Positions 47,305-56,879 are shown, counted from the stretch's first letter. The stretch: DNA of 64,000 bases from Saprospiraceae bacterium (GCA_016717145.1 JADKGD010000008.1:223066-287065); one strand, 5' to 3'. Program-made: numbers and translations. Notes: generated from the sequence alone by a model not told the origin.

Positions 47305-48726
47305 ATGAAAGAGCAAAGAAAGTTAGAGTTATTGATTTATAGATCCGGTGATTTTATTTCCGCACTTTTAGCGTGGCTTTTATTCTTCATTTATAGGAAA
47401 AGGATTGAAACGCCTACCATAACTATTTCCGAAATATTTAATGATACTAAACTTTGGCATGGACTGCTTTTGATACCTATCATATGGGTGATAATTTATT
47501 CTATTTTTGACAGATACAGGGATATATACAGGTATTCCCGACTGGAAACATTAAAGAGTACTTTTTTTACGACATTTCTTGGCGTTCTTCTTTTATTTTT
47601 TACTGTATTGATGGATGATACTGTGTTAAAATATACATCATATTTTTCTCTGTTTAGCAGACTTTTTGTATTGCATTTTTCTATTACAGCCTTATTCAGG
47701 ATGATCATATTAACTTCAGCAAGCAGGAGACTCAAGGCGGGAAAAGTAAGTTACAATACTTTAATAATAGGTGGTGATAAAAATGCTGTAGACCTTTACG
47801 AAGAAATATGCAACCGACCTTACAGTCTTGGGCATAAGTTCCTCGGCTTCATTGATAGCAATGGTCAAAGCAAAAATTATTTGGAAAAATATCTTCCCAA
47901 ATTGGGAAAGTTTGAAAATTTAGAAGAGATATTACACAATCAAAGAGTTGAAGAAGTCATCGTAGCTGTTGAAACTTCAGAACATGACAAGATGAAAGCT
48001 ATCCTCGATGCACTGTTTGATTATTCAGATCAAATATTGATAAAAGTAATACCTGATACTTATGACATCATGCTTGGAGCCGTAAAAATGAACCATATTT
48101 ATGGCGCTGTCCTAATAGAAATAGAGCAGGAATTAATGCCCAATTGGCAAAAAGTTGTGAAAAGGCTAATGGACTATATTATTAGTTTAATTGCTATAGT
48201 AATATTGTCTCCAGTGATTATAATGAGCATGTTTCGTGTAAAGCTTTCTTCTCCGGGACCAATTTTTTATCAGCAGGAACGAATCGGTCTAAATGGGAAG
48301 CCATTCAATATTCTGAAATTCAGGTCAATGCCTGTCGAAGCTGAAAAAAACGGTCCTCAATTATCAAGTGATCATGATGATCGGATAACGTCATGGGGTA
48401 GGGTGATGCGAAAATGGCGAATAGATGAGATACCTCAGTTTTTTAATGTTTTATTAGGTGATATGTCTATTGTTGGTCCAAGACCGGAACGAAAATATTA
48501 TATTGATCTAATTTCCAAACAAGCACCTCATTACAAACATCTGCTTAAAGTGCGGCCGGGTATCACTTCCTGGGGACAGGTTAAATATGGATATGCTTCC
48601 AACGTCCAACAGATGATACAAAGATTAAAATTTGATATCTTATATATTGAAAATATGTCACTCAGCCTCGATGTGAAAATCTTATTTTATACTGTTTTAG
48701 TATTGATACAAGGAAAAGGTAAATAA
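47305..48726 (+). CDS. Polyprenyl glycosylphosphotransferase (WbaP/WcaJ type)
   Basis: Initiates exopolysaccharide or O-antigen synthesis by moving a sugar phosphate from a nucleotide sugar to undecaprenyl phosphate. The ATG at 47305 is used (a TTG lies one codon upstream), giving 473 residues. Four to five N-terminal membrane spans (about residues 10-140) precede a Rossmann-like CoA-binding-type domain (NTLIIGGDKNAVDLYEEI), then a membrane hairpin and the bacterial sugar transferase domain (KRLMDYIISLIAIVIL, PIFYQQERIGLNGKPFNILKFRSM, WRIDEIPQFFNVLLGDMS, IVGPRPERKYY). No further polysaccharide genes follow. Confidence 0.92.
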   Translation: MKEQRKLELLIYRSGDFISALLAWLLFFIYRKRIETPTITISEIFNDTKLWHGLLLIPIIWVIIYSIFDRYRDIYRYSRLETLKSTFFTTFLGVLLLFFTVLMDDTVLKYTSYFSLFSRLFVLHFSITALFRMIILTSASRRLKAGKVSYNTLIIGGDKNAVDLYEEICNRPYSLGHKFLGFIDSNGQSKNYLEKYLPKLGKFENLEEILHNQRVEEVIVAVETSEHDKMKAILDALFDYSDQILIKVIPDTYDIMLGAVKMNHIYGAVLIEIEQELMPNWQKVVKRLMDYIISLIAIVILSPVIIMSMFRVKLSSPGPIFYQQERIGLNGKPFNILKFRSMPVEAEKNGPQLSSDHDDRITSWGRVMRKWRIDEIPQFFNVLLGDMSIVGPRPERKYYIDLISKQAPHYKHLLKVRPGITSWGQVKYGYASNVQQMIQRLKFDILYIENMSLSLDVKILFYTVLVLIQGKGK

Positions 48727-48916
48727 TAAGAAACTACTAAAATGACTTTAAAGACATAAAGTAATACATGTCTGAATCACTATATCAGATCTCTAAATTT
48801 TTATAAATGTTAATATTTTGACTTATTCAAACTGAGAAATATTTTAACTTTATATTAATGTCAATATTTGATACTTATTAAATTTTCCAGCGTCTAAGAT
48901 ATAAAAATAATACTTT

Positions 48917-49613
48917 ATGAAAACCCTTATCGCTTTTCTTTTGACAACCATAGTTTTCTTGTCATCATGTAGTACTTTAAATCAATTAGGCGTTAAACCG
49001 TCGGCTTTAGAGACTGTAATGGCACTGAGAGAAATATTGAACAGCAGTACTTTTAAAGCAATATCAAAACTAAAAGCACTTAACTCTGAAGATCCGACCA
49101 CGGTATTGCCTGCTGAATTTCAACCGGTATTAGCTTCACTAAAATCATTGGGATATGGTGCTGAAATAGATAAAGTAAGTAAACAAGTCGGTGTTGCATC
49201 TACAGTTGTAATGGCTGAAAGTGAGGTTATTATTAAAGAATCCATCAGAGAAGTCGATTTCGGTGATGCAGTATCAATAGTAACCGGGGGAAAGGATGCT
49301 GCTACACAGGTATTACAAAACAACATGAAAATTGTAGTAAGGAGAAAATATGCAGAGCGATTGGATCAGGAATTGGCCAAAACTGATGTTCATAAATATT
49401 GGCCAATTGCTGCCGGTGCTTACAATATTTTTTCAAAAACAAAGGTTGATCCTTCTGTTAAGTAATTTCATAGCTGATAAAGCTGTGGATGCTGTTTTCC
49501 TAGCCATAGGTCATGAAGAACAAGAAATACGTAAGGATTACAAAAGTCTCGGTATTGGTATTGTCAATAAAGTATTTGACTATTATACTAAAGGAAAGAC
49601 CCTAAACCAATAG
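48917..49613 (+). CDS. DUF4197 family lipoprotein (one-base frameshift)
   Basis: DUF4197 proteins are small exported proteins of unknown function. The first frame (48917-49465) has a lipobox (FLSSC, Cys at about 18) and LRSILNS-like helices: VMALREILNSSTFKAIS, ALNSEDPTTVLPAEF, and a conserved DAVSIVTGGKDAATQVL segment. It stops at KVDPSVK. Removing one base near 49451-49460 gives VDPSLSNFIADKAVDAVFLAIGHEE and the expected DUF4197 C-terminus ending at 49613. About 231 residues once restored. Confidence 0.8.
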
Positions 49614-49691
49614 AATATTCAACAGCATTATTGTATCCATTGCAAACTTTCTTAGATAGCGGTTGTTTGTTATTCACATAAAGTTTAACAA

Positions 49692-50216
49692 ATGGAAACG
49701 GTATATCTTGGTGCTGGTTGTTTTTGGTGCGTAGAAGCTATTTTTCAAAATTTAAAAGGTGTCATAAGCGTATCTTCAGGTTATATGGGTGGACATATTA
49801 AAAACCCGGCTTATCGTGAAGTATGTAATGGAACAACAGGACACGCTGAAGTTATAGAAGTCATATTTGATTCCGCAATCATCGATTTTGATAAAATATT
49901 GGAAGTATTTTGGGCTAGCCATGATCCTACGACTTTAAACAGACAAGGAGCGGATACGGGCACACAATATAGATCAGTTATTTTTTATACCACTGAATTG
50001 CAAAAAAATAAAGCTGAAGCTTCAAAATCTGATATGGCTATACAAATTTGGTCAAACCCAATAGTAACTGAAATAACATCGGCATCTGTTTATTATAAAG
50101 CAGAAGCGTATCACCAGAACTACTTTAACAATAATGAAAATCAAAGTTATTGTGCTATTGTTATCAATCCAAAACTTAAAAAATTTAGAGAGCGATATGC
50201 TCATTTGATTTTATAA
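49692..50216 (+). CDS. msrA: Peptide-methionine (S)-S-oxide reductase MsrA
   Basis: Repairs S-methionine sulfoxide in proteins. The catalytic motif GAGCFWCVEAIF (nucleophilic Cys at residue 10) is present, followed by VISVSSGYMGG, EVCNGTTGHAEVIEV and DPTTLNRQGADTGTQYRSVIF, all diagnostic. Length is 174 residues and no signal peptide is present, so it is cytoplasmic. It lies 9 bp before msrB, forming a two-gene repair operon. Confidence 0.97.
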   Translation: METVYLGAGCFWCVEAIFQNLKGVISVSSGYMGGHIKNPAYREVCNGTTGHAEVIEVIFDSAIIDFDKILEVFWASHDPTTLNRQGADTGTQYRSVIFYTTELQKNKAEASKSDMAIQIWSNPIVTEITSASVYYKAEAYHQNYFNNNENQSYCAIVINPKLKKFRERYAHLIL

Positions 50217-50225
50217 AAACAACTT

Positions 50226-50591
50226 ATGCCTACAGAATATAATAAACTTACAAAGGAAGAGGAATATGTGATCATTCACAAAGGCACTGAGCGGCCATTC
50301 ACGGGAGAATATGACAAATTTTTTAAACCGGGAACATTTATTTGCAGACAATGCAATAATCCATTATACTATGCATCTGATAAGTTTGACTCCGGATGTG
50401 GTTGGCCTGCATTTGACGATGAAGTAGTCGGAGCTATTACCAGAATATCAGACAAAGATGGACGAAGGACAGAGATTCTTTGTAAAAAATGCGGAGGACA
50501 TTTAGGGCACGTGTTTACCGGAGAACACTTAACATCAAAAAATACGAGACATTGTGTAAATTCACTATCTATTAAATTTATTCCTCAATAA
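50226..50591 (+). CDS. msrB: Peptide-methionine (R)-S-oxide reductase MsrB
   Basis: Repairs R-methionine sulfoxide, complementing MsrA. The 121 residues contain two zinc CxxC pairs (CRQCNNPLYY and CKKCGGHLGHVF), SGCGWPAF, and the catalytic Cys in TRHCVNSLSIKF. The TERPFTGEYDKFFKPG start is typical. Cytoplasmic, second gene of the msrAB pair. Confidence 0.97.
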   Translation: MPTEYNKLTKEEEYVIIHKGTERPFTGEYDKFFKPGTFICRQCNNPLYYASDKFDSGCGWPAFDDEVVGAITRISDKDGRRTEILCKKCGGHLGHVFTGEHLTSKNTRHCVNSLSIKFIPQ

Positions 50592-50676
50592 ATAACCCTG
50601 AAACTTTATTTTACAGATTTACGTTTCTAATTTGGAAAAATTTATCTGATTTACTAAAACATGCAATTAGAACGAG

Positions 50677-51065
50677 ATGTCATTTGAGGAAACAAAACAA
50701 AAAGCCAAATCATTTTTAAAAAAATGATGATCATGTTACTTATTTCTGGGTTTGTGATGGCAATTGGTTATTATTTTTATAGAACTTATACATTTAGTGA
50801 AGGTACCAGGACTGGTATTTTATATAAAATATCGAAAAAAGGAAATATTTTTAAAACCTTTGAAGGCCAATTGCAATCTGCGGGGACTGCCATAATGAAT
50901 AAAGAAAGTACATTTGAATTTTCTGTTGAAAATGAAGACATCTACAAATCAATGCAGAGCATGGAGGGCAAAAATGTGAGGTTGTATTACAAGCAGCTTA
51001 ATGATGCATTTTTTTGGCAGGGTGACACGGACTATATGGTATTTAAAGTGGAAGAAATCAAGTAA
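50677..51065 (+). CDS. Small single-pass membrane protein (probable one-base frameshift at the N-terminus)
   Basis: The clear frame begins at 50724 (MMIMLLISGFVMAIGYYFY, a membrane helix) and continues with a soluble domain: SEGTRTGILYKISKKGNIFKTFEGQ-type strands and RLYYKQLNDAFFWQGDTDYMV. An ATG at 50677 encodes MSFEETKQKAKSFLKK and would join in frame if the seven-A run at 50718-50724 had eight. That cytoplasmic leader plus helix looks more natural. Similar small proteins are common and uncharacterised in Bacteroidota. Confidence 0.65.
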
Positions 51066-51067
51066 GC

Positions 51068-51817
51068 TTAAAAGGCTTCAGACCAATCTTTCTGCATTTG
51101 TTCGATTTCTACATTTATCCATTCGAGAGCTTGCTGATGCAATTCTTCAGCTGTTTTTCCTGAAAGTTGACTTCCAAATGAGAGTTTAACATCTGTTCTC
51201 CATTTTGAATATTGATGAAAATATTGAGGAAGAAATTTTTGAAGCACCCACATATCCTGTTTTGATTTATATTCAATAGCAACAGGTATTACCGGTATAT
51301 TATTTGAAGCGGCTTCAATAAACGTTCCTAATCTGAAAGGTAAGGTATTTTTTTCTTTCCCTACGGTTCCTTCCGGATATACAATAATATTAAAGCCAAG
51401 CTGGATAGTTTCTACTAATTTATTTCTTGAATTCTCCCTTGACTCTTTATCATTTCTATTGACCCAAATTACACCTGTTAATTCGGCTCCTTTATTTATG
51501 ATCGGGTAATTGGCCACTTCTGCTTTTGCAATGACAAATCCTTTCAAGTAACGACATAACACAATAGGATCTGTAAATGATCTATGGTTTCCGACATAAA
51601 GAGCCGGAGTATCGATAGGACTTCCTTGTCTTTGGATATGAATATTCAATATTGGGATACACACATATTTAAGATAGCTTTCCCTGAGTCTGAGCGCTCT
51701 GTCTTTTGTATGGGGAATAAAAATACAAGATATACCATAAAAGATCATGAATAAGGCCATTGCTAAAAATATCAAAATTCCACGCAAAGCTGCCAGCACA
51801 TATAATAATTTTTTCAC
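51068..51817 (-). CDS. 1-acyl-sn-glycerol-3-phosphate acyltransferase (PlsC family, GTG start)
   Basis: Membrane-bound acyltransferase that makes phosphatidic acid from lysophosphatidic acid. The 249 residues start with a membrane helix (LRGILIFLAMALFMIFYG). The catalytic HX4D motif is NHRSFTDP, and YPEGTVGKE is the substrate-binding motif. The GTG start at 51817 overlaps the lysS stop codon, so the gene is translationally coupled to lysS. Exact acyl preference unknown. Confidence 0.9.
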   Translation of the reverse strand: MKKLLYVLAALRGILIFLAMALFMIFYGISCIFIPHTKDRALRLRESYLKYVCIPILNIHIQRQGSPIDTPALYVGNHRSFTDPIVLCRYLKGFVIAKAEVANYPIINKGAELTGVIWVNRNDKESRENSRNKLVETIQLGFNIIVYPEGTVGKEKNTLPFRLGTFIEAASNNIPVIPVAIEYKSKQDMWVLQKFLPQYFHQYSKWRTDVKLSFGSQLSGKTAEELHQQALEWINVEIEQMQKDWSEAF

Positions 51818-53328
51818 TCTTTTTTTTCAGGTTTCATTTGGGGGAAAAAGAGTACATCCTGGATTGATTTCTGATTGGTCATAATCATAGCTAGTCTATC
51901 CATTCCAATGCCAAGTCCGGCTGTTGGCGGCATACCATACTCTAAAGCCCTCAAAAAATCTTCATCGATTATCATAGCTTCCTCATCACCACGCTTGCCA
52001 AGTTCCAATTGTGATTCAAATCGCTCTCTCTGATCTATTGGGTCATTCAGTTCCGAAAAAGAATTGGCAATTTCTTTTCTATTACATATCGCTTCAAATC
52101 TTTCTACCAGACCAGGTTTAGAGTGGTGTCTTTTTGCCAATGGAGACATCTCGACAGGATAGTCAGTAATAAAGGTAGGTTGGATGATGTTGCCTTCACA
52201 TGTTTCACCAAAGATTTCATCGATCAACTTACCTTTGCCCATAGAATTGTCTACGGGCACGTGAAGTTGTCTGGCTGTACCCCTAAGTTGCTCTTCATCC
52301 ATTTCGCTGATATCAATACCTGTAAAGTGAGCGATGGCTTCATACATAGTATATCTTTTCCAGGGTCTCTGGAAATTAATTATATTATCTCCAACCACCA
52401 CTTCGGTAGTACCGTGCAAATCCAAAGCCACTTTTTCGACCATTTCTTCGACCAGATCCATCATCCATTCGTAGTCTTTGTACGCTACATAAAGTTCTAT
52501 TTGTGTGAATTCAGGATTATGAAATCTACTCATACCTTCATTTCTAAAGTCTTTACTGAACTCATAGACACCATCAAATCCCCCAACAATTAATCTCTTA
52601 AGATACAGCTCATTAGCTATTCTGAGGTAAAGCTTCATATCAAGTGTGTTATGATGCGTTGTAAAAGGCCTTGCTGCTGCTCCTCCATAAATAGGCTGAA
52701 GAATTGGGGTTTCTACTTCAAGATAACCACGTTCATTAAGGTAGGTTCTCATGGAGTTATACATAAGAGATCTTTTAATGAATACGTTTTTGATATCGCT
52801 ATTGACCACAAGATCAACATATCTTTGCCTGTACCTTTGCTCAGGGTCAGTGAATGCATCGAAGACATTGCCCTCATCATCTTTTTTAACAACCGGAAGC
52901 GGTTTTAATGATTTTGAAAGAATGGACAATTCTGTCACATGTATGCTGCATTCTCCCATTTGAGTATAAAAAGCATATCCTTTAACACCGATAAAATCAC
53001 CTAGATCAAACCACTTTTTGAAAGCATCATTATATAACATTTTATCTTCACCGGGACATATTTCATCTCTGTTTATATAGATTTGTATCCTTCCAGCTGA
53101 GTCCTGAATTTCGCCAAAGGAAGCCTTTCCCATAATTCTTTTTGACATTAATCTACCTGCTATGGAAATGTTTTGAAATGTAGTGTCGCCAACTTTAAAT
53201 TCCCTTTTTATATCTGAACTAAAGCAATTTATATCAAATGTCTTACTCGGAAAAGCATTAATTCCGGCTTCTGTTAGTTTGATCAAGTTTTCTCTTCGTA
53301 CAATCTCCTGTTCACTCAGATGCTGCAT
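51814..53328 (-). CDS. lysS: Lysyl-tRNA synthetase, class II
   Basis: Charges tRNA-Lys. An ATG at 53328 (MQHLSEQEIVRRENL) is chosen over an in-frame TTG nine codons upstream, which would fall within the promoter element; this gives 504 residues. The N-terminal OB-fold anticodon-binding domain spans about residues 45-150. The catalytic domain has motif 2 (FRNEGMSRFHNPEFTQIE) and motif 3 (GLGIGMDRLAMI) and the EMVEKVALD region. It overlaps plsC by 4 bp. Confidence 0.97.
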   Translation of the reverse strand: MQHLSEQEIVRRENLIKLTEAGINAFPSKTFDINCFSSDIKREFKVGDTTFQNISIAGRLMSKRIMGKASFGEIQDSAGRIQIYINRDEICPGEDKMLYNDAFKKWFDLGDFIGVKGYAFYTQMGECSIHVTELSILSKSLKPLPVVKKDDEGNVFDAFTDPEQRYRQRYVDLVVNSDIKNVFIKRSLMYNSMRTYLNERGYLEVETPILQPIYGGAAARPFTTHHNTLDMKLYLRIANELYLKRLIVGGFDGVYEFSKDFRNEGMSRFHNPEFTQIELYVAYKDYEWMMDLVEEMVEKVALDLHGTTEVVVGDNIINFQRPWKRYTMYEAIAHFTGIDISEMDEEQLRGTARQLHVPVDNSMGKGKLIDEIFGETCEGNIIQPTFITDYPVEMSPLAKRHHSKPGLVERFEAICNRKEIANSFSELNDPIDQRERFESQLELGKRGDEEAMIIDEDFLRALEYGMPPTAGLGIGMDRLAMIMTNQKSIQDVLFFPQMKPEKKE

Positions 53329-53352
53329 GTTGTATGATATATTTTTGTGGTG

Positions 53353-53360
53353 CAAAAGTA
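53353..53360 (-). promoter_or_regulatory. -7 element upstream of lysS
   Basis: Minus strand TACTTTTG (TAnnTTTG), 24 bp before the chosen ATG. It covers the alternative TTG start, which argues against that start. Confidence 0.6.
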
Positions 53361-53434
53361 AGAAATAATATAAGGATAGCGTAATGAAGATCAGAAAATG
53401 TACATTATTGAATCTATATCACGAAACATGAAAT

Positions 53435-53465
53435 AAAAAAAGGCTCTACAAACATGCAGAGCCTT
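53435..53465 (-). terminator. Terminator after the RNA-binding protein gene
   Basis: Minus strand AAGGCTCT pairs with AGAGCCTT across a 10-nt loop and runs into seven T residues. It separates the RNA-binding protein gene from lysS. Confidence 0.88.
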
Positions 53466-53493
53466 CTGAAAGATTCAATTTACATAAAATATC

Positions 53494-53787
53494 TTAATAT
53501 CTTCTTTCTCTTGGTTTGTAATCGTTATCTCTTCTTGGAGTTTGAGGCCTTGGCTCAGCTTTTTTACAAACAATAGTCTGTCCGTCAAAAACGGTTTCAT
53601 TTAATCCTGCAATTGCAGCTATACCAGCATCTTCACTACCCATTTCGACAAAAGCAAATCCTTTTGATCTGCCAGTATCTTTATCAGTGATTACTTTGGC
53701 TGAGACAACCTCGCCATACTGAGAAAAAAGATCCTCTAAAGCTTCAGAACTTGTTCTGTAGTTAAGTTTTGCAACAAAAATGTTCAT
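53494..53787 (-). CDS. RRM-type RNA-binding protein
   Basis: A single RNA recognition motif protein of 97 residues, using the ATG at 53787 (MNIFVAKLNYRTSSEAL). RNP2 is IFVAKL, RNP1 is KGFAFVEM, and the beta-alpha-beta order is complete. The C-terminus is Arg/Pro-rich (PRPQTPRRDNDYKPRERRY), as in cyanobacterial and Bacteroidota Rbp proteins, which are often cold-induced. The leader of about 65 nt could matter for such control, but no structure was assigned. Confidence 0.93.
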   Translation of the reverse strand: MNIFVAKLNYRTSSEALEDLFSQYGEVVSAKVITDKDTGRSKGFAFVEMGSEDAGIAAIAGLNETVFDGQTIVCKKAEPRPQTPRRDNDYKPRERRY

Positions 53788-53860
53788 TAAAAAAAAATTA
53801 AAAAATAAATAAAAATAAGAATCAATCCAAACTATAATGGGTTGACTATCCATGTCATTA

Positions 53861-53868
53861 CAAAGATA
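53861..53868 (-). promoter_or_regulatory. -7 element upstream of the RNA-binding protein
   Basis: Minus strand TATCTTTG (TAnnTTTG), 73 bp before the ATG at 53787, leaving a leader of about 65 nt. Confidence 0.5.
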
Positions 53869-54023
53869 AACTTTTTTTAATAACTTAGATTTATTTTTGT
53901 ATTTATTTCCAAATAAATATTTACATAATTCGCCAAAAGCGCTTCATTCGATAATATTGACCGTATATAGTATATACATTCATAAATATATTGTAATATT
54001 AATTTCAAATAATCAATTGATTT

Positions 54024-55049
54024 ATGAAAATATAGCTTTATATTTTTGTCCTTTTTACGATTAGTTGCAGACTAAACAAAGAATCTCATCATCAAGAGCT
54101 GTCTAAACCGGCAATAGTTACATTTTTAGATAGTTCCAAGGCGGCTGAAGCAATTATAATGGATGATATTGATGGCTTTTTTAACCAAATTTCTGTTTTG
54201 GATATGGAAATTCAAATGAAAAATAACTTAAATCATAATGACAGAGCTTTGTCTTTAAAGACTTTTAAGCAGTATTTGCAAACTGAAGTAACTAACTGGG
54301 AGACGGATGAAAAAGATTCAATAATGAATTTATTTAAGAACGCTAAAGTCATTTGCGACAAAGTTAGTCCAAGAATTTTTCCTGACGGTTTACGTATTAT
54401 TAAAATAAAAAATGGTCATTATGGCAATGATGTATATTATACCCGTGGCCGCAACATAATGATACCTGAAAATATATTTAAAGACAAAAATTTTGAAAAG
54501 CAAATTCCAGTTATGCTTCACGAAATATTCCATATTCTTTCAAGATATAGGCCTGAATTACGAAAAAAATCATATGCCTTAATCGGTTTTAAAGATGCTG
54601 GCAAGCCTGTCAAATTGAGGCAGAATCTTGAAAATATTATACTTACCAATCCTGATGGAGTTTCGATGAGATATGTTATCGATCTGGATGAAACTAATCA
54701 GGATGCAAGGGTGGTTCCTCTAATCACAAGTAAATTTAAGTTATTTAATAAGTCCAACGGGGCATTTTTTGATTATTTAAATTTTGATCTCTATAGTATT
54801 TCTGATCAAGGCTCATATTTTGAAGTTGAGAACGATGCACTTGGAAAAACAACTCTGAATGTAACAAAGACACCATCATTTTTCACTAAAATTAAAGATA
54901 ACACCCAATATATCATTCACCCGGATGAAATTATGGCTGATAATTTTATGCTGGCTTTATTAGCTAATTATAAAAATGATTATAAAAATTTTTCCATAGA
55001 AGGGAAAAAACTAATCGATGATTTATTGGTGATTTTGTCAAAAGAGTAA
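54024..55049 (+). CDS. Putative zinc metallopeptidase lipoprotein (N-terminus interrupted by TAG)
   Basis: The firm frame starts at ATG 54159 (296 residues). It contains HEIFH at about residues 121-125 and DEIMADNF about 135 residues later, the order of a gluzincin (HExxH plus a downstream Glu ligand). Upstream in the same frame the reading continues through LYIFVLFTISCRLNKES, a lipobox-like leader, to an ATG at 54024 whose fourth codon is TAG. Two compensating homopolymer indels or a point error would give a normal lipoprotein signal. It is thus likely an envelope-anchored protease; the substrate is unknown. Confidence 0.62.
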
Positions 55050-55134
55050 ATTATATTGTGGAAGTTTTAATTCCATACATTTTAGCATAAAGCGTTTTTT
55101 TTTGATAAAATAAATCGCTACATTTGCCGAAGAA

Positions 55135-55941
55135 ATGATAAAAAACCTTAAACCTCTTTATTCCGGAATTGATTCATTGAATGCACTTGACGTTCCTGAA
55201 TTGGAAGCATTGGTATTAGAATATCCATTCTCAGATATTTATAGAATGGTACTTGCCAATAAATTGGAGCATAAATTTGCGAATGATATTTCCATTACCG
55301 CTCAGGATAGAATTTTTATGGAATATCTATTTAATCAGGGAGCGACTGTTCCTAATATAAATGATGTGAAATTTTATAACCAAAGTCAATCTGAGCATGG
55401 ACAATCTAAACAAAATGAAACAAATGATAGGGTAGTGCTTGATCAAATTATTAGTGAAGTTTCTGTTACCGGAGAATCCACATTTGACTTATCAGTTGAG
55501 GAAGAAAATACAACTGAATCACCTGTGTTAAATGTTCAGAATGTGTCCAATTCGATAATGTCACCGGAAATGGATGCGATAAATCAAAAAGTAAAAACCG
55601 AAAAGTTAAAAACCCACAAGAAATTTAAGCAGGAAAAATTTAAACTTAAAGAATTTAGTGGCATTTCAGATTTTTCACTTTGGTTATTGTCATTTAAAAG
55701 TGATGATCTCGATAAAAGAATCAAAAAAGAAGAAAAAGCGGCAAAAAAGAAACTTTTTGAAGATAACGCCAAAAAATCTGTAACACGATCTCCGTCAATA
55801 ATTTCTGAACCTTTGGCTGAAATTCTTGCTTCGCAGGGCCATTTAGACGATTCAAAAAAAATGTATGAGCAATTAATGCTTAAATATCCGGAAAAAAGTA
55901 GTTACTTTGCAGCCAAAATTAATAATCTTATAAAAATTTAA
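55135..55941 (+). CDS. Hypothetical protein upstream of secG
   Basis: A 268-residue cytoplasmic protein without a signal peptide. Residues 1-70 are helical (LEALVLEYPFSDIYRMVLANKLE), the middle is low-complexity and acidic, residues about 150-225 are Lys-rich with a GISDFSLWLLSF motif, and the last 35 residues are TPR-like (PLAEILASQGHLDDSKKMYEQLMLKYPEKS). Such proteins commonly precede secG in Bacteroidota. It ends 6 bp before secG, so coexpression is likely. Function unknown. Confidence 0.7.
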   Translation: MIKNLKPLYSGIDSLNALDVPELEALVLEYPFSDIYRMVLANKLEHKFANDISITAQDRIFMEYLFNQGATVPNINDVKFYNQSQSEHGQSKQNETNDRVVLDQIISEVSVTGESTFDLSVEEENTTESPVLNVQNVSNSIMSPEMDAINQKVKTEKLKTHKKFKQEKFKLKEFSGISDFSLWLLSFKSDDLDKRIKKEEKAAKKKLFEDNAKKSVTRSPSIISEPLAEILASQGHLDDSKKMYEQLMLKYPEKSSYFAAKINNLIKI

Positions 55942-55947
55942 TATAAT

Positions 55948-56211
55948 ATGACCACTGCATTAACAATTTTAACAGCAATAAATTGTGTTTTATTGATGGC
56001 TATAGTACTCATACAAAACCCTAAGGGTGGCGGTATTGATTCATCTTTTGGTGGAGGTGCTGCAAATCAGATGTTTGGAGCCTCGAAATCTACAGATTTT
56101 GTTGAAAAACTTACATGGACCTTAGCCGCAATTTTATTCGTATTATGCATCATAACTGCTATCCTGGTAACAGGTAGTAATTCCGGTGATTTAATAGCTC
56201 CTGTCCAATAA
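55948..56211 (+). CDS. secG: Preprotein translocase subunit SecG
   Basis: Accessory membrane subunit of the SecYEG channel. The 87 residues contain two spans (about 3-20 and 52-74) joined by the family signature IQNPKGGGIDSSFGGGAANQMFG. A terminator follows 28 bp later. Confidence 0.94.
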   Translation: MTTALTILTAINCVLLMAIVLIQNPKGGGIDSSFGGGAANQMFGASKSTDFVEKLTWTLAAILFVLCIITAILVTGSNSGDLIAPVQ

Positions 56212-56239
56212 ATTAAACCTCAAACTCAATCTTAATATG

Positions 56240-56271
56240 AGGCTTATCAGTTAATTCAGGTAAGCCTTTTT
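56240..56271 (+). terminator. Terminator after secG
   Basis: AGGCTTA pairs with TAAGCCT across a 14-nt loop, followed by five T residues including the stem end. Confidence 0.8.
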
Positions 56272-56315
56272 GTTATGATAAAATATATTCTGAAATTATT
56301 AAACAGTGATTTGTA

Positions 56316-56810
56316 ATGGTAAAAAAAGCCCACCAATTTGACGAACCGACAGCCCTTAGCTCGGTCGCGGCATTTCATGAAATATTTAATCTTCCGGTAT
56401 TAAGTTCTCCTGAAATCCCCGATGAAAAGCGATGTAATCTAAGAATAGCACTTCTACAGGAAGAATTGGATGAGCTTAAAACAGCAATTCTTGAAAATGA
56501 TATTGTAGCAGTTGCAGATGCATTTAGCGATCTCCAATATGTTTTGTCTGGTGCTGTTCTGGAATTTGGTTTGGCTAGCAGATTTAAAAAATTATTTGAT
56601 GAGGTTCAACGGTCTAATATGAGCAAAACCTGCAAATCACTTGACGAAGCTCATGCCACTCAAAAATATTATCTCGAAGAAAAAGCAACCGAATCATTTA
56701 TACATGAACAAGAAGGCGAATATCTTGTATTCCGAAAATCAGACAAAAAAGTCCTGAAGTCGGTCAATTATTCTGAAGCAGATCTTGATTCCATTGTGAA
56801 TGAGAAATAG
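56316..56810 (+). CDS. MazG/HisE-like all-alpha NTP pyrophosphohydrolase
   Basis: A 164-residue protein whose N-terminal 110 residues fit the all-alpha NTP-PPase superfamily: the metal-binding EELDELKTAILENDIVAVADAFSDLQY pattern has the EExxE ... ExxD layout. The C-terminal region is mixed and lacks known motifs (YYLEEKATESFI, SDKKVLKSVNYSEADL). It would hydrolyse a nucleoside triphosphate or a phosphoribosyl nucleotide; the substrate cannot be predicted. Monocistronic after secG. Confidence 0.8.
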   Translation: MVKKAHQFDEPTALSSVAAFHEIFNLPVLSSPEIPDEKRCNLRIALLQEELDELKTAILENDIVAVADAFSDLQYVLSGAVLEFGLASRFKKLFDEVQRSNMSKTCKSLDEAHATQKYYLEEKATESFIHEQEGEYLVFRKSDKKVLKSVNYSEADLDSIVNEK

Positions 56811-56879
56811 TTAATTGAATAGGGTGCAAAAAAAAAAATGACTTGAGTACATATAAACCAAGAACTGACTTAACCTTAT

